This document shows, piece by piece, positions 23,201 to 30,425 of a stretch of 64,000 nucleotides of DNA. This DNA is from Pelomonas baiyunensis (lineage in GTDB: Bacteria > Pseudomonadota > Gammaproteobacteria > Burkholderiales > Burkholderiaceae_C), in NCBI RefSeq assembly GCF_043555935.1, contig NZ_JBIGIB010000001.1, positions 930,001 to 994,000 on the forward strand, given 5' to 3'. The position numbers and the translations under genes were made by a program. The notes beneath the pieces were generated by a model. It saw nothing but the letters and a program-made list of their open reading frames with translations. It searched no databases and was not told the origin of the DNA. The stretch's first letter is position 1. Every line of letters begins with the position of its first letter.

Positions 23201-24679
23201 ATGAAATCCATCTGGGTTGTTGACGACGATCACTCGATCCGCTTCGTGCTGGAAAAGGCACTGGCCCGTGAAGGGCTGCCGGTGCGGTCATTCAGCAATG
23301 CGCGCGACATGCTGGCGGCGCTGGACGACGACACCCCGCAGGTGCTCGTCTCCGACATCCGCATGCCCGGCGGCTCGGGGCTGGAACTGCTCGCCAAGGT
23401 CAAAGCCCGCTTGCCGGCGCTGCCCGTCATCATCATGACGGCCTACTCCGACCTGGACAGCGCCGTGTCGGCCTTCCAAGGCGGCGCGTTCGAGTACCTG
23501 CCCAAGCCCTTTGACCTGCCGCGCGCCGTGGAGCTGATCCGCCGGGCGCAGGAAGAAAGCCAGCGTGAGGCCGGCGAGCAGGAGGCCGCCGCACAAGTGC
23601 CCGAGATGCTGGGCCAGGCCCCGGCCATGCAGGACGTGTTCCGCGCCATCGGCCGGCTCTCGCAGAGCAACGTCACGGTGATGATCACCGGCGAGAGCGG
23701 CTCGGGCAAAGAGCTGGTGGCGCGCGCGCTGCACAAGCACAGCCCGCGCGGCGAAGGCCCGTTCGTGGCCATCAACACCGCCGCCATTCCGAAAGACCTG
23801 CTGGAAAGCGAACTCTTCGGTCATGAGCGCGGCGCGTTCACCGGTGCCCAAGCCTCGCGGCGCGGCCGCTTCGAGCAGGCCGACGGCGGCACGCTGTTCC
23901 TCGATGAAATCGGCGATATGCCCTTCGAGTTGCAGACCCGCCTGCTGCGTGTGCTGTCTGACGGGCAGTTCTACCGCGTGGGCGGCCACAGCCCCATGCG
24001 CAGCAACGTGCGCGTCATCGCCGCCACCCACCAGAACCTGGAAGAGCGTGTGCGGCAAGGCGTGTTCCGCGAGGACTTGTTCCACCGCCTCAATGTCATC
24101 CGCCTGCGCCTGCCGCCGCTGCGCGAGCGCAAGGAAGACGTGCCTGCGCTGGCCCGCCACTTCCTGCAGCGCAGCGCCACGGAGCTGGGCGTGGAGCCCA
24201 AGCGCCTCTCTGACGCGGCGCTGGCCGTGCTGTCGAACTTCGAGTTCCCGGGCAACGTGCGGCAGCTGGAAAACATCTGCCACTGGCTCAGCGTGATGGC
24301 GCCCAGCCAAACGGTGGAGCCCAAAGACCTGCCCGACGAACTGCAGCCGGGCTATGTGCCGGCCCCGTCCCTGACGGCCATGACCAGCCCGGTGGTGGCC
24401 CCGCAGGCCACCTCAAGCCTGCCCGCGCCGGCGCCCGCCGCACCCGCCAACACCAGCAGTGGTGAAGGCTGGTTGGCCGACATGGCCGCTGACGCACGCG
24501 CCCGCCTCGCCGCCGGCGAGGCCGATGTGTGGGACGTGCTGACCAAGCGCTTCGAGGCCCAGCTCATCCTGACCGCACTCGACCTGACCCGCGGGCGCCG
24601 CATCGAAGCCGCGCAGAAGCTGGGCATTGGCCGCAACACCATCACGCGCAAGATTCAGGAACTCGGCCTGGACGTTTGA
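23201..24679 (+). CDS. ntrC: Nitrogen regulator NtrC (GlnG), sigma-54 activator
   Basis: 492 residues: receiver domain with Asp52 (LVSDIRMPGG), sigma-54 AAA+ domain with Walker A GESGSGKE and GAFTGA (HERGAFTGAQ), and a C-terminal Fis-type helix-turn-helix (QKLGIGRNTITRKIQELG). Phosphorylated by NtrB under nitrogen limitation, it opens sigma-54 promoters. Candidate targets visible in this window are glnA (19774-19901) and nirBD (27856-27960). It follows ntrB by 34 bases and ends at an intrinsic terminator. Confidence 0.97.
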   Translation: MKSIWVVDDDHSIRFVLEKALAREGLPVRSFSNARDMLAALDDDTPQVLVSDIRMPGGSGLELLAKVKARLPALPVIIMTAYSDLDSAVSAFQGGAFEYLPKPFDLPRAVELIRRAQEESQREAGEQEAAAQVPEMLGQAPAMQDVFRAIGRLSQSNVTVMITGESGSGKELVARALHKHSPRGEGPFVAINTAAIPKDLLESELFGHERGAFTGAQASRRGRFEQADGGTLFLDEIGDMPFELQTRLLRVLSDGQFYRVGGHSPMRSNVRVIAATHQNLEERVRQGVFREDLFHRLNVIRLRLPPLRERKEDVPALARHFLQRSATELGVEPKRLSDAALAVLSNFEFPGNVRQLENICHWLSVMAPSQTVEPKDLPDELQPGYVPAPSLTAMTSPVVAPQATSSLPAPAPAAPANTSSGEGWLADMAADARARLAAGEADVWDVLTKRFEAQLILTALDLTRGRRIEAAQKLGIGRNTITRKIQELGLDV

Positions 24680-24697
24680 CGCATCGCGTCCCAAGCG

Positions 24698-24731
24698 AAA
24701 AGGCCGGCGCCACGTGCGCCGGCCTTTTTTT
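24698..24731 (+). terminator. Intrinsic terminator after ntrC
   Basis: AGGCCGGCGC (24701-24710) and GCGCCGGCCT (24716-24725) form a 10-base-pair stem with a 5-base loop, followed by six T. Flanking A and T runs may let it work in both directions, also ending nirD. Confidence 0.9.
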
Positions 24732-24753
24732 GTGTTCCAGCGTTGGGGCGGGA

Positions 24754-25083
24754 CTAGTCCAGCGCGACGTACACCCGTCCGTCCTGCACCTGCACCGCGT
24801 GCGCGCGCACCGACTGTTCCGGCGCTTCCAGGCACTCGCCGGTGCTGAGGTCGAAGTGGTTCTTGTACAGCGGTGACGCCACCACCACACGCTCACCCAG
24901 GTTGCCCACCAGCCCGCGGGCCAGCACGCTGGCGCCGGAGCGGGGGTCGACGTTGTCGATGGCGTGAAAGCGGTCGTCGCCGATGCGGAACACCGCCACG
25001 TGGCGGCCCTTCACCAGCGCGGCAACGCCGGTGTTGGGCAGGATCTGGTCCACCGTGCAGACGGGGCTGAAAGACGGGCTCAT
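24754..25083 (-). CDS. nirD: Nitrite reductase (NADH) small subunit
   Basis: 109 residues with the Rieske-like fold of NirD but without the CxH and CxxH iron-sulfur ligands (for example HAIDNVDPRSG and PLYKNHFDLSTG), which is normal for this family. Partner of NirB in assimilatory reduction of nitrite to ammonia. It follows nirB by 33 bases on the same strand and is convergent with ntrC. Confidence 0.95.
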   Translation of the reverse strand: MSPSFSPVCTVDQILPNTGVAALVKGRHVAVFRIGDDRFHAIDNVDPRSGASVLARGLVGNLGERVVVASPLYKNHFDLSTGECLEAPEQSVRAHAVQVQDGRVYVALD

Positions 25084-25116
25084 GCGGAACTCCTTGAAGG
25101 GCGGTGGGGGGGCGGA

Positions 25117-27672
25117 TCAGGCCGGTTGTTCGTCGGGCGCTTCGTTGCGCTGGCCCGCGTGCTCGGCCACGCGTTCTTCAGCGCGGGCCGGGCGGATCTG
25201 GCCGCGCTCTTCCACGAACACGATGTGTTCATCCGGCTGGTCGCTGTTCACGAAGGAGCGGAAGCGCTGGCGCACGGCAGGCGTGGTCACGGCGGTTTTC
25301 CACTCGCATTGGTAGGTGTCAACCACGGCCTGCATCTGAGCTTCCAACTCCGCACCCAGGCCCAGCTTGTCGTCAATGACGACGGCCTTCAGGTAGTCCA
25401 GCCCGCCCTCCAGGTTGTCGCGCCAGGTGCTGGTGCGCTGCAGGCGATCGGCCGTGCGCACGTAGAACATCAAGAAGCGGTCGATGAACTTGATCAGGTC
25501 GGCCTTGGAGAGGTCGCTGGCGATCAGTTCGGCGTGGCGCGGCTTCATGCCGCCGTTGCCGCAGACGTAAAGGTTCCAGCCCTTGTCGGTGGCGATGATG
25601 CCCACGTCCTTGCCCTGCGCCTCGGCGCATTCACGCGTGCAACCCGACACGCCGAACTTGATCTTGTGCGGCGCGCGCAGGCCCTTGTAGCGGTTCTCGA
25701 TCTCGACGGCCAAGCCCACCGAGTCGTCCACGCCATAACGGCACCATGTGCTGCCCACGCAGCTCTTCACGGTGCGCAGGCTCTTGCCGTAGGCGTGGCC
25801 GGACTCAAACCCAGCGGCAATCAGCTCCTCCCAGATCAGCGGCAGCTGCTCCACGCGGGCGCCGAACATGTCCACGCGGGCGCCGCCGGTGATCTTGGTG
25901 TAGAGGCCGTACTTCTTGGCGATCTGGCCTACGGCAATCAGCCCGTCCGGCGTCACCTCGCCGCCCGGCATGCGCGGCACGACGGAGTAGCTGCCGTCCT
26001 TCTGGATGTTGCCGAGGAAGTAGTCGTTGCTGTCCTGCAGGCTGGCCAGTTCGGGCTTGAGCACGAAGTCGTTCCAGCACGACGCGAAGATGCTGGCCGC
26101 GGCGGGTTTGCAGATGTCGCAGCCCAGGCCCTGGCCGTGCTGGGCCAGCAGGGCGCTGAAGGTCTTGATGCCGCCCACGCGGATCAGGTGGTACAGCTCC
26201 TGGCGCGAGTGCGGGAAGTGCTCGCACAGGTGGTTGTTCACGGCCATGCCGCGCTTGGTCATCTCCAGCTTCATCACCTGCGTGACCAGCGGCACGCAGC
26301 CGCCGCAGGTGGCACCGGCCTTGGTGCAGGCTTTGATCTCACCGATGGTGGTGCAGCCTTCGCCCACCGCAGCGCAGATCTGGCCCTTGGTGACGTTGTT
26401 GCACGAGCAGAGCTGGGCGCTGTCGGGCAGCGCGTCGGGCCCGATGCCCACCTTGGCCTTGCCGTCACTGCTGGGCAGGATCAGGAACTCCGGCTCGGGC
26501 GGCAGCTGGATGCCGTTGAGCGCCATCTGCAGCAGCGTGCCGTACTCCTCGGCGTCGCCCACCAGCACCGCGCCCAGCAGCTTCTCGCCGTTCTCGCTGA
26601 CGACGATCTTCTTGTAGACCTGCTTGCGCTCGTCCACGAACTGGTAGCTGCGGCACTTGGGCGTCTTGCCGTGCGCATCGCCGATGCTGGCCACGTCCAC
26701 GCCCATGAGCTTGAGCTTGGTGCTCATGTCCGCACCGGTGAAGGCGGCGGTGGCGTCGCCGGTGAGGTGGCGGGCGGCCACGCGGGCCATCTCGTAGCCC
26801 GGCGCCACCAGGCCGAAGGTCTGTTCGTTCCAGGCGGCCACTTCGCCGATGGCGTAGATGTTCCGGTCACTCGTGATGCAGTGGTCGTCCACCACGATGC
26901 CGCCGCGCGGCCCGATGGCCAACACGCACTGCCGGCCGAGCTCGTCGCGCGGGCGGATGCCGGCGGAGAACACCAGCATGTCGGTCTCCAGCCAGGTGCC
27001 GTCGGCGAACACCAGGCGGTGCCGCGCGGCGGCGCCGTCGGTGATGTCGACCGTGTTGCGGCCGGTGTGCACCGACACGCCCAGCGCCTCGATCTTTTCC
27101 CGCAGCACGCGGCCGCCGGTGTCGTCCACCTGCACGGCCATCAGGCGCGGGGCGAACTCCACCACATGCGTTTGCAGGCCCATGTCGCGCAGGGCCTTGG
27201 CGCATTCCAGCCCCAGCAGGCCGCCGCCGATGACCACGCCGCTCTTGGACACCGCGCCGCTGGCCTGCATGCCCTCCAGGTCTTCGATGGTGCGGTAGAC
27301 GTGGCAGTGCGCGCGGTCGCGGCCCGGCACGGCGGGCACGAAGGGGTAGGAACCGGTGGCGATGACGAGCTTGTCGTAGTGCAGCACCTCGCCGTCGGCC
27401 GTGGTTACCGTGCGGTCGCGGCGCTCGATGGCGATGGCCCGGGCGCCCAGGCGCAACTCGAAGCCCGTGCGCTCGAAGAAGCCCGCCGGCACCAGTGACA
27501 GGTCGTCCGCCGTCTTGCCGGAGAAGAACTCCGAGAGGTGCACGCGGTCGTAGGCCGGGCGCGGCTCCTCGCACAGCACCGTCACGCGCAGCTGCGCTGC
27601 GGCGGGGCTGTCCGCGAGGGATTCAAGAAACTTCTGGCCCACCATTCCGTGGCCGATGAGGACGATGTGCAT
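25117..27672 (-). CDS. nirB: Nitrite reductase (NADH) large subunit
   Basis: 851 residues from the ATG at 27672 (MHIVLIGHGMVGQKF). Layout: N-terminal FAD/NAD(P)H domain, a BFD-type [2Fe-2S] segment with LCSCNN and CGGC near the middle, a ferredoxin-like half domain, and the siroheme/4Fe-4S domain with CVGSTWC (Cys-x5-Cys) and CTRECAE (Cys-x3-Cys). It reduces nitrite to ammonia with NADH in the cytoplasm. Upstream are a sigma-54 promoter, two NtrC-like sites and leader hairpins. No nitrate reductase or transporter gene lies in this window. Confidence 0.97.
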   Translation of the reverse strand: MHIVLIGHGMVGQKFLESLADSPAAAQLRVTVLCEEPRPAYDRVHLSEFFSGKTADDLSLVPAGFFERTGFELRLGARAIAIERRDRTVTTADGEVLHYDKLVIATGSYPFVPAVPGRDRAHCHVYRTIEDLEGMQASGAVSKSGVVIGGGLLGLECAKALRDMGLQTHVVEFAPRLMAVQVDDTGGRVLREKIEALGVSVHTGRNTVDITDGAAARHRLVFADGTWLETDMLVFSAGIRPRDELGRQCVLAIGPRGGIVVDDHCITSDRNIYAIGEVAAWNEQTFGLVAPGYEMARVAARHLTGDATAAFTGADMSTKLKLMGVDVASIGDAHGKTPKCRSYQFVDERKQVYKKIVVSENGEKLLGAVLVGDAEEYGTLLQMALNGIQLPPEPEFLILPSSDGKAKVGIGPDALPDSAQLCSCNNVTKGQICAAVGEGCTTIGEIKACTKAGATCGGCVPLVTQVMKLEMTKRGMAVNNHLCEHFPHSRQELYHLIRVGGIKTFSALLAQHGQGLGCDICKPAAASIFASCWNDFVLKPELASLQDSNDYFLGNIQKDGSYSVVPRMPGGEVTPDGLIAVGQIAKKYGLYTKITGGARVDMFGARVEQLPLIWEELIAAGFESGHAYGKSLRTVKSCVGSTWCRYGVDDSVGLAVEIENRYKGLRAPHKIKFGVSGCTRECAEAQGKDVGIIATDKGWNLYVCGNGGMKPRHAELIASDLSKADLIKFIDRFLMFYVRTADRLQRTSTWRDNLEGGLDYLKAVVIDDKLGLGAELEAQMQAVVDTYQCEWKTAVTTPAVRQRFRSFVNSDQPDEHIVFVEERGQIRPARAEERVAEHAGQRNEAPDEQPA

Positions 27673-27739
27673 GGATTGCTGCCTGACAAGACGGCACCCG
27701 TCCGCCACGGGCGGGCAGGTGCGAAGCCACCAGTAAGAA

Positions 27740-27773
27740 GGCCCCGCCAGCAGAGGTCTGCTCGGTCGGGGCC
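27740..27773 (-). promoter_or_regulatory. Possible attenuator hairpin in the nirB leader
   Basis: On the reverse strand GGCCCCG pairs with CGGGGCC (arms 27767-27773 and 27740-27746), enclosing an inner AGCAG/CTGCT stem; it is followed by TTCTTACT. The T content is modest, so termination strength is uncertain. It lies between the P1-like hairpin at 27799-27814 and the nirB start, where a leader attenuator would sit. Confidence 0.45.
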
Positions 27774-27798
27774 GCAAGAGTCGCGCCGTTGCGCTGGG

Positions 27799-27814
27799 TC
27801 GCCTTCGTTGGCGA
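27799..27814 (-). promoter_or_regulatory. Leader hairpin with ANTAR-type hexaloop
   Basis: On the reverse strand TCGCC-AACGAA-GGCGA is a 5-base-pair stem with the hexaloop AACGAA. ANTAR antiterminator proteins such as NasR and NasT bind hairpins whose hexaloops have A at position 1 and G at position 4, as here. It lies within the transcribed leader predicted from the sigma-54 promoter. A second, weaker A1/G4 hairpin of only 3 pairs (CGC-AACGGC-GCG) lies immediately downstream. Confidence 0.45.
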
Positions 27815-27855
27815 ATGGGTCTGGGGCTGCGCGCGGCGTCCCCGTTCAGGTCATC

Positions 27856-27870
27856 GCAAAAGCCGTGCCG
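27856..27870 (-). promoter_or_regulatory. Sigma-54 promoter of nirBD
   Basis: Read on the reverse strand, CGGCACG-GCTT-TTGC matches TGGCACG-N4-TTGC except for the first base, with GG and GC at the correct 10-base separation. Predicted transcript start is near 27845, leaving a leader of about 170 bases. Two NtrC-like sites lie upstream. The 333-base spacer 27673-28005 is thus filled by regulatory sites and the terminator of the lipoprotein gene. Confidence 0.7.
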
Positions 27871-27896
27871 GGCCCGCCCGCCTGGGGCTCGCCCAT

Positions 27897-27921
27897 GAAA
27901 AGGCCCGGCAGAACCGGGCCT
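27897..27921 (-). terminator. Intrinsic terminator of the lipoprotein gene
   Basis: On the reverse strand AGGCCCGG-TTCTG-CCGGGCCT is followed by TTTC. It lies 85 bases after the stop of the gene at 28006-30165 and upstream of the nirB promoter, insulating the two units. Confidence 0.75.
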
Positions 27922-27922
27922 G

Positions 27923-27960
27923 GCACAAGGCTGGTGCACAAACGCGCACGCCTGCGGTGC
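27923..27960. promoter_or_regulatory. Tandem NtrC-like sites upstream of nirB
   Basis: GCACA-AGGCT-GGTGC (27923-27937) and GCACG-CCTGC-GGTGC (27946-27960) each match GCACY-N5-GGTGC at 9 of 10 fixed positions. Their centres are 23 bases apart, the same spacing as the pair before glnA. They lie about 60-100 bases upstream of the sigma-54 element for nirB. Confidence 0.65.
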
Positions 27961-28005
27961 GCCCGGCACAGCGCGGGCGCGCCAGGCCGGGTGCAGGCGG
28001 TGGCG

Positions 28006-30165
28006 TCAGGGCAGGCGGCGCGTGGTGGTGACCTGGTTGCCCAGCACCATGGTGGCCACGCTGACCGAGGCCGAGGCCGTGATGCCCGTGGGCTTGGCCA
28101 GCGAGCCGGAGTTGAGCTCGCTGGTGACAAAGGTGCACTTCGTCTCGCGCCCGATGGCATTGACCTCGGCGTTCAGCAGGTAATTGCCGATGGCATCGAA
28201 CAGCCCCAGGTTGCATTCGTCCACCCGCGAACCGTAGGCCGAGCCCTGCGTGTACGAGATGCTGAACACGTTATCGAGCACCGAACCGCTGGCGCTGCTG
28301 AGGGTCGTCTTGATGTCGGCCACCGAAGCCGGCGTGACGCCGGTGATGGTGGCGAACAGGTTGGACGCATTGGCCAGCGCAAAGGCCTTGGACAGCGGCA
28401 CCGCCCCCACCTCGAACGGGAAGGCGCGCACCACCTTGCCCGTGCCCAGCGCCTTCAGCGCCCAGATGTAGGCCTGGCCGGCGTTCACCGGGCTTTCGTC
28501 GAGGCAGGGCGTGCCGGCGGCCGAGCCGCTGGCGGCGGCCACGTCGGTGCAACTCATCAGCGCGTCGCTGTCGCGGTAGAACTTGGTGGCGTCGGACACC
28601 ACGTAGTGGCTGATGAAGCTGTTGGCCGAGCGAACCAGCGTGAGCTTGGTCTTGTCGCCCACAGGCGCACTGGGGTTGCCGCTGTAGAGCACGATGCCGG
28701 GGCCGCGGACGTCCACCGTGTCGACGTCCGCCATGCCCTTGGCCACTTCAGCGGCCACATCGGCACGCTCTAGGTGGAAGGCGCGCACCCGCTCAATGCC
28801 AGCCACCCCGGCCACCGATTCGTTGCGGGCCACGCGAGCGGCCATGTGCATCTCCACGTGCTGACCGCCGGCGAGGCGCCAACCGCCCGGGCAGCCCGCG
28901 TAGGCCGCGCCCTTGGTGTACTGCATCACGGTGGAGTCACTGTTGATCCCGATCCGCACCCAGGCGCTGGTGGGTTGGCCGGTGGCGTCCAGCCGCACCG
29001 GGGCACCGCCTTGCGTGCGGGCGTCGAGGATGGTGGTGACCTTGTTGGTGGTCGAGTTGTCCGTCAGCACGGTGATCTCATTGGCCGTCAGCGGCGTCAT
29101 GTCTCGGCGGCCCAGGGACAGAACGCTGAACGAGAAGCCGCCCACCGCTGGCGCCTTGCCACTGGTCAGGAAGGCCACCAGGCCCGCCTTGTCTGCGCCG
29201 AAGCCGTTGAAGTTGGCGTCGATGAAGGGCTCGACCTGCGCTGTGCTCGGCGCCTTGAAGCCGGTGCTGGGGTACAGCGCGGCGAACGAGGCCATGCAGG
29301 CGCTGACTTCGGGCAGCACGGTCGCCACGGCATTGGCTTGCTGCACCTGCGTGGCGGTGGGCGGCGTGACGGTGAGGGCGCCGTTGCTGCCCGTCTGCCC
29401 GATCACGGCCTGCGTGGCCACCAGCGTCACCGTGGCCTGGCCGGCGCTGTTGGGGGCCACGAGCACGCGGTCCAGCACCGCGTCCAGCCCGGTGCCGTCG
29501 GCCTTGAAGGCGCCGTTCAGTGGGTCGGTGCCGCCGGTGTTGAGCGGCGCCACCATCGCGGCCACCTGCTGGGCGGCGTCTTTGAGGCGGGTGCCGGTCA
29601 TCGCGTTTTGCAGTGCGGTGAGGCAGGCCGGCGCCACTGCGCCACCGCTGTTGGCCGTGCAGGCGTTCACCAGCGTGCCGCCTGCCGACTGGCCGGCTGC
29701 AGCGGCCACGATGAAGTCGGTCAGCGGCGTCAGGTTGACGGTTTGGCCCGCTGCGGTGGCGATGGAGGTCAGCATCACCTGCCGGCCGCCAGAGGTGCCG
29801 TTGACGGTGAGCAGGAAGGGGGCGGTGAGCCCGCTCACGTCCAGCGTGTAGGCGCCGGTGCCGCTGGTGACGGCCACCGGCGAGAGCTTGCCGTTGACGT
29901 CGACGGCCTGCACCGTGCCCTGAATGGCCGCGCCCGTGGCCGCCGTGCCGGTGACGGTGGTAGGCGCCGGTGCGGGGGCCGGGGCGGGCGTGGGCGCTGG
30001 GGTGGGCGCGGGTGTTGGAGCCGGAGTTGGCGCAGGAGCCGGGGTGGGGGCCGGTGCTGGCGCCGGAGCCGGGGCGTCACTGCCGCCACCGCCGCAGGCG
30101 GACAACAGCAGGGTCAGCGCGGCCGCAGCCAGGGCGCCGGAGCGGGGCAGAGGGGTGGGTTTCAT
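28006..30165 (-). CDS. Large outer-surface lipoprotein with proline-alanine linker
   Basis: 719 residues. Signal peptide with lipobox LLLSAC (Cys24), then GGGG and a proline-alanine-threonine stretch (about residues 31-68), then a beta-rich domain starting TTVTGTAATGAAIQGTVQAVD that resembles carboxypeptidase-regulatory-like or Ig-like segments, and a long C-terminal region with several scattered cysteines that could form disulfides. Not a recognised enzyme. The pattern is common in betaproteobacterial exported lipoproteins of unknown role. Its promoter region holds paired inverted repeats and is divergent from a histidine kinase gene; an intrinsic terminator follows. Confidence 0.8.
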   Translation of the reverse strand: MKPTPLPRSGALAAAALTLLLSACGGGGSDAPAPAPAPAPTPAPAPTPAPTPAPTPAPTPAPAPAPAPTTVTGTAATGAAIQGTVQAVDVNGKLSPVAVTSGTGAYTLDVSGLTAPFLLTVNGTSGGRQVMLTSIATAAGQTVNLTPLTDFIVAAAAGQSAGGTLVNACTANSGGAVAPACLTALQNAMTGTRLKDAAQQVAAMVAPLNTGGTDPLNGAFKADGTGLDAVLDRVLVAPNSAGQATVTLVATQAVIGQTGSNGALTVTPPTATQVQQANAVATVLPEVSACMASFAALYPSTGFKAPSTAQVEPFIDANFNGFGADKAGLVAFLTSGKAPAVGGFSFSVLSLGRRDMTPLTANEITVLTDNSTTNKVTTILDARTQGGAPVRLDATGQPTSAWVRIGINSDSTVMQYTKGAAYAGCPGGWRLAGGQHVEMHMAARVARNESVAGVAGIERVRAFHLERADVAAEVAKGMADVDTVDVRGPGIVLYSGNPSAPVGDKTKLTLVRSANSFISHYVVSDATKFYRDSDALMSCTDVAAASGSAAGTPCLDESPVNAGQAYIWALKALGTGKVVRAFPFEVGAVPLSKAFALANASNLFATITGVTPASVADIKTTLSSASGSVLDNVFSISYTQGSAYGSRVDECNLGLFDAIGNYLLNAEVNAIGRETKCTFVTSELNSGSLAKPTGITASASVSVATMVLGNQVTTTRRLP
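29962..30075 (-). repeat. Proline-alanine-threonine coding repeat
   Basis: This stretch encodes about 38 residues of alternating Pro-Ala with periodic Thr (units such as PAPTPAPAPTPAPT), a flexible wall- or periplasm-spanning linker just after the lipidated cysteine. The repetitive DNA is prone to length change. Confidence 0.85.
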
Positions 30166-30238
30166 GGTGGGTCCCTGAGGTGAGGCTGACGTGTGTCAGT
30201 TGCGGCGGGACCTTACGGAGCAGGGTGCGTTGCGGGTA

Positions 30239-30376
30239 TCGGCCGAATGGCCGAAACGACGTCTGGCGTTGGGCGCTGGGCTGCTGGCGCACACGCCCCG
30301 CCTTCGAGGGCGGAGGCCGTGCCAACTCGCCCGCTCGGCATTGCGCTTCGGCCATTCGCTTCGGCCATTTGGCCGA
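30239..30376. promoter_or_regulatory. Paired inverted-repeat operators between lipoprotein and kinase genes
   Basis: TCGGCC-GAAT-GGCCGA (30239-30254) and TCGGCC-ATTT-GGCCGA (30361-30376) are perfect inverted repeats with 4-base spacers, centres 122 bases apart. The wider 24-base segments (30235-30258 and 30357-30380) are inverted copies of each other at 21 positions. A half copy (30348-30353) comes from a 13-base tandem repeat CGCTTCGGCCATT. They fill the divergent spacer and look like binding sites of a dimeric regulator. Confidence 0.55.
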
Positions 30377-30425
30377 TGCCCCCGTGTGGCGCAGCGTCTA
30401 CATTGCGCCAAGCTTTGCCGCGCCC

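Noticed and set aside
25117..27969. Longer start for nirB about 100 codons upstream
   Set aside because: The extra segment would cross the sigma-54 promoter and leader hairpins, and NirB proteins begin at MHIVLIGHG-like sequence.
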